A stretch of 5,235 bases of DNA. Source: Flavobacteriia bacterium. GTDB lineage: Bacteria > Bacteroidota > Bacteroidia > Flavobacteriales > Flavobacteriaceae. Position numbers and translations under genes: made by a program. Shown here piece by piece: positions 1 to 5,235 of this stretch; position 1 is the stretch's first letter; each line of letters opens with the position of its first letter. The stretch is taken from the NCBI GenBank assembly GCA_018500075.1, contig JAHBAN010000159.1, positions 1-5,235 on the forward strand. Direction: 5' to 3'. The notes under the pieces were generated by a model. That model had not been told where the DNA came from, searched no databases, and saw only the letters and a list, made by a program, of their open reading frames with translations.

Positions 1-29
1 GGGTGGAGGGGGCGGCGGGGGAATGTGGC

Positions 30-410
30 TCAGCTTTTGCCAAGATCGGCGGCGAGCGCCTCGACATCTTTGAACTTGATGGACTCGCCACAGCCGCAGG
101 CGTCTTCGACATTGGGATTTTTGAACTTGAAGCCGGCTTCCAGCAGCGACACCTCATAGTCGATCTCTGTGCCGAACAGAAACATCTGGGCCATCGGGGC
201 GATCAGGATGCGCGCGCCATTGTGATCGACCACCTCGTCATGCTCGGCCAGCTCGTCGACATAATCCATGGTGTATTCCATGCCCGCGCAGCCGCCTTTC
301 TTGACACCGATGCGCAGCCCCTTATGGCCTTTGGAGGCCATCAGCTTGCGGATCTGGGCGGCGGCGGCCTCGGTCAGGGTGATCGCTTGTTTGCCTGGAA
401 TGCCGAACAT
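30..410 (-). CDS. sufA: A-type iron-sulfur cluster carrier (HesB/IscA/SufA family)
   Basis: This 126-residue protein belongs to the A-type carriers, which bind a [2Fe-2S] or [4Fe-4S] cluster and pass it from the scaffold to apo-enzymes in the cytoplasm. The three conserved cysteines are present: C41 in a GGCAGM motif, and C105 and C107 in the CGCGES motif near the C-terminus. Length matches the family, and 'LLEAGFKFKNPNVEDACGCG' (residues 89-108) is typical. The ATG at 410 has an AGGAG ribosome site about nine bases upstream. The gene starts 29 bp after the SufT-like gene on the same strand, so the two are probably co-transcribed. In many Rhodobacterales this pair closes the suf operon, which favours sufA, but the core suf genes are not visible here. 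IscA or ErpA would be equally compatible with the motifs; the family call is firm, the symbol less so. Confidence 0.93.
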   Translation of the reverse strand: MFGIPGKQAITLTEAAAAQIRKLMASKGHKGLRIGVKKGGCAGMEYTMDYVDELAEHDEVVDHNGARILIAPMAQMFLFGTEIDYEVSLLEAGFKFKNPNVEDACGCGESIKFKDVEALAADLGKS

Positions 411-439
411 GAGATATATCTCCTAAGCGTTTGGCTTTG

Positions 440-802
440 TTACATAAAGCCGAGTTCAAGGCGGGCTTCATCGGACATCATGTCCATGCCCCATGGGGGC
501 GACCAGACAAGCTCGACATCGACCTGTTTGACGCCCGGGAGCGGCTCGATGGCCTCGGCAACCCAGCCCGGCATCTCGCCCGCGACAGGGCAGCCCGGCG
601 CGGTCAGGCTCATCAGGACACGCACCTCGCCCTGATCGCTGATCTCGATTGTGTAGATCAGGCCGAGGTCATAGATATTCACCGGAATTTCAGGGTCATA
701 GACCGAGCGGCAGGCCTCGACGATCGTGTCATAGAGCGGGTGGCCCGTATCAGAGGGGGCAATCAGCGGCGTGCCTTCGATGGGATCGGTCATTTCAGTC
801 AT
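440..802 (-). CDS. sufT: SufT-like Fe-S maturation protein (DUF59/MIP18 family)
   Basis: This 120-residue protein is of the DUF59/MIP18 family, whose bacterial SufT members help mature Fe-S proteins in the cytoplasm. Visible hallmarks in order are DPEIPVNIYDLGLIY (36-50), the TAPGCPV loop with C71 (67-73), WSPPWG (100-105) and the C-terminal MSDEARLELGF (109-119). An open frame runs further upstream to 1051, but that part is low-complexity and overlaps the hydrolase gene. The ATG at 802 is chosen because AAGGA lies seven bases before it and family similarity begins just after it. A second in-frame ATG at 793 has no such site. The gene lies between the hydrolase gene (79-bp gap) and the A-type carrier gene (29-bp gap). 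It probably starts a two-gene Fe-S transcript, perhaps also reached by read-through from the hydrolase gene. Confidence 0.92.
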   Translation of the reverse strand: MTEMTDPIEGTPLIAPSDTGHPLYDTIVEACRSVYDPEIPVNIYDLGLIYTIEISDQGEVRVLMSLTAPGCPVAGEMPGWVAEAIEPLPGVKQVDVELVWSPPWGMDMMSDEARLELGFM

Positions 803-816
803 AGGGGCGTCCTTTA

Positions 817-858
817 GTTCCTGACTGATTATATAGGGAAAGGCGGGCGCGGCGTAAA
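817..858 (-). promoter_or_regulatory. Candidate promoter and IscR-like half-site before sufT
   Basis: On the minus strand a perfect TATAAT lies at 833-828. A weak -35 match, TTTACG (4 of 6), lies at 858-853 with a long 19-bp spacer. Initiation would fall near 821, giving a leader of about 20 nt before the sufT ATG. Just downstream of the -10, plus-strand GTTCCTGACT (817-826) matches 8 of 10 positions of the E. coli type-1 IscR half-site ATASYYGACT; the other half is not recognisable. The -10 stands out in GC-rich DNA, but both assignments are inferred from sequence alone. Confidence 0.35.
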
Positions 859-881
859 GGCGCGCCGGCTCTGTTTTTTGC

Positions 882-1535
882 TCAGGCGATCCGCAGCTCC
901 GGTTTGGCGGATGTGCTTTCGTTGCCTTGGGCGCGCGCAAGGGCGGGCGCATCGCCGCCAAGCAGGCCGAGCGCGTCGCGGGTGCTGATCGCGGTGCAGA
1001 ACTCGCCGTGCATCGCGGCGACGGCAATATCATGGACCAGCTCGGGGTCATGATCTATGCCCTTGCGATCAAGGCGGTTGCAAGTCGCGCAGGCATCTTC
1101 CACGAGATAGACATCATAGCCCATATTGCCCGCCATGCGCACCGTTGTTTCGACGCAGAAGTTGGTGAAATACCCCGCAACCACAAGCCGGCGGATGCCC
1201 GCGCGGCGCAGCTCTATTTCGAGATTGGTGCCGATAAAGCCCGAGTTCACATCTTTTTCGACCACAATATCGCCCGCCGCAGTCTCAAGACCGTCGAGCT
1301 GGGCGCCGGTGGGCAGCGAAAACTTGAGCGGGCTGTCAGGCTCCTTGCTGTCATGGCGGGTAAAGCTCACCTGCCGGCCCGCCGCGCGAAACCCGCCGAG
1401 CAGGGCGCGCAGGTTGTCCTCACAAGCGGGGTTGTTCATGCGCCCGTTTGGGCCGCCCCAATGGCTGTAGACATGAACGCCTTTTTGAACATCAATCAAA
1501 AGCAAGGCCGTATCGGGGCCAAATTGAACAATCAT
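882..1535 (-). CDS. Isochorismatase-family cysteine hydrolase
   Basis: This 217-residue protein carries the catalytic triad of the isochorismatase-like (cysteine hydrolase) superfamily: D15 in LLLIDVQKG, K94 in VVEKDVNSGF and C127 in GYFTNFCVETT. Conserved scaffold segments follow (GYDVYLVEDACAT at 139-151, then HGEFCTAISTRDAL at 176-189). The Asp/His metal-binding cluster of nicotinamidases is not evident, so that role is less likely. Substrate cannot be assigned; family members act on amides such as carbamoylated amines and ureidoacrylate, or on isochorismate. The ATG at 1535 is chosen because a strong AGGAG site lies seven bases upstream; the frame extends to 1619 but that extension is arginine-rich and has no family features. 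No signal peptide or membrane segment is seen, so the enzyme is probably cytoplasmic. The gene faces away from lon and precedes the Fe-S pair, with no clear functional link to either. Confidence 0.9.
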   Translation of the reverse strand: MIVQFGPDTALLLIDVQKGVHVYSHWGGPNGRMNNPACEDNLRALLGGFRAAGRQVSFTRHDSKEPDSPLKFSLPTGAQLDGLETAAGDIVVEKDVNSGFIGTNLEIELRRAGIRRLVVAGYFTNFCVETTVRMAGNMGYDVYLVEDACATCNRLDRKGIDHDPELVHDIAVAAMHGEFCTAISTRDALGLLGGDAPALARAQGNESTSAKPELRIA

Positions 1536-1564
1536 CTGATCTCTCCTCTCGTCAGTTTGAAGAA

Positions 1565-1593
1565 AGGCTAGCCCGCAGTTTTGCCCCTCGCAA
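1565..1593 (-). promoter_or_regulatory. Weak candidate promoter for the hydrolase gene
   Basis: Read on the minus strand, TTGCGA (1593-1588) and TAGCCT (1570-1565) are separated by 17 bp. They match the sigma-70 -35 box at 4 of 6 and the -10 box at 3 of 6. Initiation would fall near 1557, about 20 nt before the ATG at 1535. The spacing is ideal but the box matches are poor, so this is a tentative guess in the right place. Confidence 0.2.
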
Positions 1594-1598
1594 CGCCG

Positions 1599-1620
1599 TT
1601 TGCGCCCAATCTGTCGCAAA
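1599..1620. repeat. Inverted repeat TTTGCG-N10-CGCAAA
   Basis: A perfect 6-bp inverted repeat with a 10-bp spacer lies in the divergent region between the hydrolase gene and lon, just upstream of the hydrolase promoter candidate. Its size and position would suit a dimeric regulator's operator. I do not recognise the motif as a named site, and a repeat this short can arise by chance. Confidence 0.3.
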
Positions 1621-1629
1621 ATCGTGGCG

Positions 1630-1658
1630 TTTCGGCCTTGCCGATCGGCGCGCCGAAA
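1630..1658. repeat. Nested palindrome in the lon-hydrolase intergenic region
   Basis: Outer arms TTTCGGC (1630-1636) and GCCGAAA (1652-1658) form a 7-bp inverted repeat. Inside it sits the perfect 10-bp palindrome GCCGATCGGC (1640-1649), overlapping a second palindrome, GGCGCGCC (1647-1654). It lies about 20 bp upstream of the lon promoter candidate. It could be an operator or a hairpin; no T-run follows it on either strand, so it is not a typical terminator. Confidence 0.4.
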
Positions 1659-1680
1659 GGCATCTTATGTCAGATTTTGT

Positions 1681-1710
1681 GTTGAAACGGGCGCAGGCAC
1701 CCCCCAAGTT
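1681..1710 (+). promoter_or_regulatory. Heat-shock (sigma-32/RpoH-type) promoter of lon
   Basis: GTTGAAA (1681-1687) matches the sigma-32 -35 consensus CTTGAAA at 6 of 7 positions. After a 14-bp spacer, CCCCAAGTT (1702-1710) matches the -10 consensus CCCCATNTA at 6 of 8 defined positions. Transcription would begin near 1717-1719, giving a leader of roughly 70 nt to the lon ATG. Control of lon by the heat-shock sigma factor is established in E. coli, which makes this the expected promoter type. A second, weaker candidate (CTTGCC at 1637-1642 with CATCTT at 1661-1666) lies upstream. Confidence 0.6.
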
Positions 1711-1723
1711 AACACTCTCTTAA
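1709..1723. promoter_or_regulatory. CtrA-type box TTAA-N7-TTAA on the lon promoter
   Basis: TTAA (1709-1712), seven bases, then TTAA (1720-1723) is an exact match to the core binding motif of the alphaproteobacterial response regulator CtrA. The left half overlaps the end of the heat-shock -10 element and the right half lies just past the predicted start point. Binding here would be expected to block or modulate lon transcription. The match is directly visible; binding is inferred. Confidence 0.5.
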
Positions 1724-1732
1724 ACGCGGAAA

Positions 1733-1766
1733 GCGCCGTGGCTGCCTCAGACGAGGGGCGCGGCGC
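1733..1766 (+). promoter_or_regulatory. Hairpin in the lon 5' leader
   Basis: GCGCCG (1733-1738) can pair with CGGCGC (1761-1766). Inside, CCTC (1745-1748) can pair with GAGG (1753-1756) around an AGAC loop. The structure would lie in the untranslated leader and ends about 14 bases before the AGGA ribosome site (1780-1783), which it does not cover. It could affect RNA stability or translation, but there is no direct evidence that it is regulatory. Confidence 0.3.
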
Positions 1767-1790
1767 CTTGCCACTGAACAGGACAAGAGC

Positions 1791-4196
<2,406 letters not shown>

Positions 4197-4214
4197 GCCT
4201 GTCAAAAGCACCAG

Positions 4215-4255
4215 AAAGCGCCGTCCCAAACTTTGGGGCGGCGTTTTGCTGTTTT
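4215..4255 (+). terminator. Rho-independent terminator of lon
   Basis: CGCCGTCCC (4219-4227) pairs with GGGGCGGCG (4235-4243), including one T-G wobble. The stem extends inward with AAA/TTT around C4231 and outward with AAAG/TTTT. A T-rich stretch (TTTT at 4244-4247, then TTTT at 4252-4255) follows. The hairpin begins 18 bp after the lon stop codon. Confidence 0.88.
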
Positions 4256-4279
4256 GGCGCGGCGTTGATATCGCGCCGC
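4256..4279. repeat. GC-rich inverted repeat after the lon terminator
   Basis: GGCGCG (4256-4261) can pair with CGCGCC (4272-4277), or in another register GCGGCG (4259-4264) with CGCCGC (4274-4279). It immediately follows the terminator tail and lacks a T-run of its own. It may be a secondary structure with no separate role. The rest of the interval to the HU-like gene shows no coding potential. Confidence 0.3.
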
Positions 4280-4345
4280 CACAGAGCTGCGGGCTGCCTT
4301 GGGCTTGCCCCGCCGGATCAAGACCCTAGCCAGATGGTCTGAAAA

Positions 4346-4372
4346 TTGGTAAAAGATATAAAAAACTATAAT
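4346..4372 (+). promoter_or_regulatory. AT-rich promoter of the HU-like gene
   Basis: A perfect TATAAT lies at 4367-4372, with TTGGTA (4346-4351, 4 of 6 to TTGACA) 15 bp upstream, a short spacer. Initiation from it would leave only about ten bases before the ATG. A second -10-like TATAAA (4357-4362) would give a more usual leader of about 20 nt but has no clear -35. The region is strikingly AT-rich for this genome and holds an A6 run and the inverted repeat AGATAT-N11-ATATCT (4354-4376). A promoter here is likely; the exact start is not settled. Confidence 0.5.
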
Positions 4373-4377
4373 ATCTA

Positions 4378-4383
4378 GAGGTG
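4378..4383 (+). promoter_or_regulatory. Ribosome site that fixes the HU-like start
   Basis: GAGGTG (4378-4383) is a strong Shine-Dalgarno sequence six bases before the ATG at 4390. The in-frame GTG at 4381 is itself part of this element and has only ATAATATC-type sequence upstream, so it is unlikely to be the start. Confidence 0.75.
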
Positions 4384-4389
4384 GATAAA

Positions 4390-5010
4390 ATGACAGCAGC
4401 TACAAAAACAGACTCGGAGTCCGACCTGAAGTCAGGCGCAACGTCAGGCACAACGTCTGGCACGCGCGCCAAGAGCGCCTTGCCCCAAGCCGAACAGCCC
4501 GCACGCAAGGCGGCAGCGCGGCCAAAGGCGGCCAAACCCAAGCCCAAACCCGCAGCACGGCCCAAAGCCAAAGCCGCCCCCAAAACGACAGTCAAAACGG
4601 CAGTTAAAACGGCAGCGAACCCCACAACACAACCCGAAAACAAAAGCCGTCCAAACCCGTCAAGCGCCGCTTTGGCCGCGCCCCTGAGTGGGCTGACCAG
4701 TCCTATGTCATCCCCGACACCAGTGCCGCCGGTCTCGGTCAGCGCCGAACTGCGCAAAGAACAGCTGCTGGACGCGGTTGCCCAACGCTCGGGTGCCAAG
4801 CGCAAAGACGTCAAGCCGATCGTGGAAGCCATGCTCGAAGTTCTGGGCGAGGCTCTGGGGGAGGCGCGCGACATCAATCTCAAGCCGCTCGGCAAGATCA
4901 AGGTCGCCCGCACCAAACAGGTCGCCAATGGCCGCGTGATCAACCTGCGTTTGCGCCAGTCCGATATGGTGATCAAAGAGCTGGTCGACAAATCCGCCGC
5001 CGCCGACTGA
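4390..5010 (+). CDS. HU-like DNA-binding protein with basic Ala/Pro-rich N-terminal tail
   Basis: This 206-residue protein joins a disordered tail to a C-terminal HU/IHF-type domain, so it probably binds and compacts nucleoid DNA. Residues 1-37 are Ser/Thr-rich. Residues 38-76 hold ten Lys and three Arg with no acidic residue, rich in Ala and Pro like histone H1 tails; a Pro/Ser linker runs to about 118. The HU-like part starts at LRKEQLLDAVAQRSGAKRKDVKPIV (residues 121-145 in order, helical region). It continues with NLKPLGKIKV (163-172), equivalent to HU's LPGFGTFEV. The following arm is short: 'ARTKQVANGRVINLRL' replaces the long arm, and the RNP motif whose proline intercalates in DNA is missing. 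It is more than twice the roughly 90-residue length of canonical HU. The gene stands alone between terminator-like structures, downstream of lon. The fold call is strong; the way it binds DNA is uncertain. Confidence 0.85.
   Translation: MTAATKTDSESDLKSGATSGTTSGTRAKSALPQAEQPARKAAARPKAAKPKPKPAARPKAKAAPKTTVKTAVKTAANPTTQPENKSRPNPSSAALAAPLSGLTSPMSSPTPVPPVSVSAELRKEQLLDAVAQRSGAKRKDVKPIVEAMLEVLGEALGEARDINLKPLGKIKVARTKQVANGRVINLRLRQSDMVIKELVDKSAAAD
4429..4464 (+). repeat. Three 12-bp tandem repeats in the HU-like tail
   Basis: Three consecutive units of about 12 bp (AAGTCAGGCGCA, ACGTCAGGCACA, ACGTCTGGCACG) encode a repeating (K/T)SG(A/T) pattern at residues 14-25. The unit length is a multiple of three, so copy-number change would keep the frame. 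This suggests that the tail grows and shrinks by slippage or unequal exchange. Confidence 0.65.
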
Positions 5011-5038
5011 CGCGCCCGTCATCGCCAACAAAACAAAG

Positions 5039-5062
5039 GCAGAGCCGGGGCCTCGGCCCTGC
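5039..5062 (+). terminator. Possible terminator hairpin of the HU-like gene
   Basis: GCAGAGCCG (5039-5047) pairs with CGGCCCTGC (5054-5062) with one A-C mismatch around a GGGCCT loop, 28 bp after the stop codon. The only T-run (5083-5088) lies 20 bp further on, so this is not a canonical intrinsic terminator. It may act as a weak terminator or as a 3'-end stabilising structure. Confidence 0.45.
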
Positions 5063-5121
5063 GCTCCGCGCCGCATTTGAAATTTTTTCGCGCCTTTCTC
5101 GATTTTTCGCTAAAATGGCGC

Positions 5122-5150
5122 TTGCAAGGCCGGACAGCTGGGGCTAAACA
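5122..5150 (+). promoter_or_regulatory. Promoter of the tRNA-Val gene
   Basis: TTGCAA (5122-5127, 4 of 6) and TAAACA (5145-5150, 3 of 6) are separated by an ideal 17 bp. Transcription would start near 5157, just before the mature tRNA end at 5160. Upstream lie T-runs at 5083-5088 and 5103-5107 and an A-run at 5112-5115, resembling an UP element of a stable-RNA promoter. The box matches are modest, so position carries most of the weight. Confidence 0.45.
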
Positions 5151-5159
5151 CCGCCGCAC

Positions 5160-5235
<76 letters not shown>

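Noticed and set aside
3..635. Plus-strand open frame across sufA and part of sufT
   Set aside because: It is antisense to two well-supported Fe-S genes and spans their intergenic gap; its composition is that of a shadow frame.
431..817. Plus-strand open frame antisense to sufT
   Set aside because: It mirrors the conserved DUF59 gene, has no family features, and no convincing ribosome site or promoter.
846..879. Plus-strand hairpin GGCGCG/CGCGCC followed by T6, like a terminator
   Set aside because: No plus-strand gene ends here and seven bases separate the stem from the T-run; on the minus strand, where genes are read, no T-run follows.
803..1051. N-terminal extension of sufT up to 1051
   Set aside because: It would overlap the hydrolase gene, is low-complexity, and lacks a start with a ribosome site; the ATG at 802 has one.
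1536..1619. N-terminal extension of the hydrolase up to 1619
   Set aside because: The AGGAG site directly before the ATG at 1535 and the start of family similarity favour the shorter protein.
4381..4389. GTG at 4381 as the start of the HU-like protein
   Set aside because: This GTG is part of the GAGGTG ribosome site that serves the ATG at 4390 and has no ribosome site of its own.
4326..4991. Minus-strand open frame of 221 residues over the HU-like gene
   Set aside because: It is antisense to the HU-like gene; its Ala/Gly/Leu runs come from reading the Lys/Ala/Pro-rich tail backwards.

Overview
The window looks like chromosomal DNA from an alphaproteobacterium, most likely Rhodobacterales (Roseobacter/Rhodobacter type). 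The reasons are the high GC content, the closeness of all proteins to alphaproteobacterial families, the lon - HU-like gene - tRNA order, and a CtrA-type box in front of lon. Taxonomy is inferred from gene content only; no search was run.

Left part (30-1535, minus strand): three genes are read leftwards. They are an isochorismatase-family cysteine hydrolase (882-1535), a SufT/DUF59 (MIP18-family) Fe-S maturation protein (440-802) and a HesB/IscA-type A-type Fe-S carrier (30-410). The last two are 29 bp apart and almost certainly form one transcript. A separate TATAAT-type promoter may lie in the 79-bp gap after the hydrolase gene. Positions 1-29 carry no gene and are G-rich on the plus strand.

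Centre (1536-1790): this divergent control region lies between the hydrolase gene and lon. It holds two inverted repeats, a good heat-shock (sigma-32/RpoH-type) promoter match for lon, a perfect TTAA-N7-TTAA CtrA-type box overlapping the end of that promoter, and a GC-rich hairpin in the lon leader.

Right part (1791-5235, plus strand): a complete, apparently intact Lon protease (1791-4196) ends in a strong intrinsic terminator. An AT-rich promoter follows, then an unusual HU-like protein (4390-5010) with a long Lys/Ala/Pro-rich N-terminal tail and shortened DNA-binding arms. A hairpin and a probable stable-RNA promoter lead to a complete tRNA-Val(UAC) that ends exactly at the window edge with its encoded CCA.

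Functionally this is mostly housekeeping: Fe-S cluster assembly, protein quality control, nucleoid organisation and translation. I see no mobile element, CRISPR array, toxin-antitoxin pair or defence cluster, and no evidence for a wholly new system. The items most worth checking are the CtrA-type box on the lon promoter, the non-canonical tailed HU protein, and the possible IscR-like half-site at the sufT promoter.
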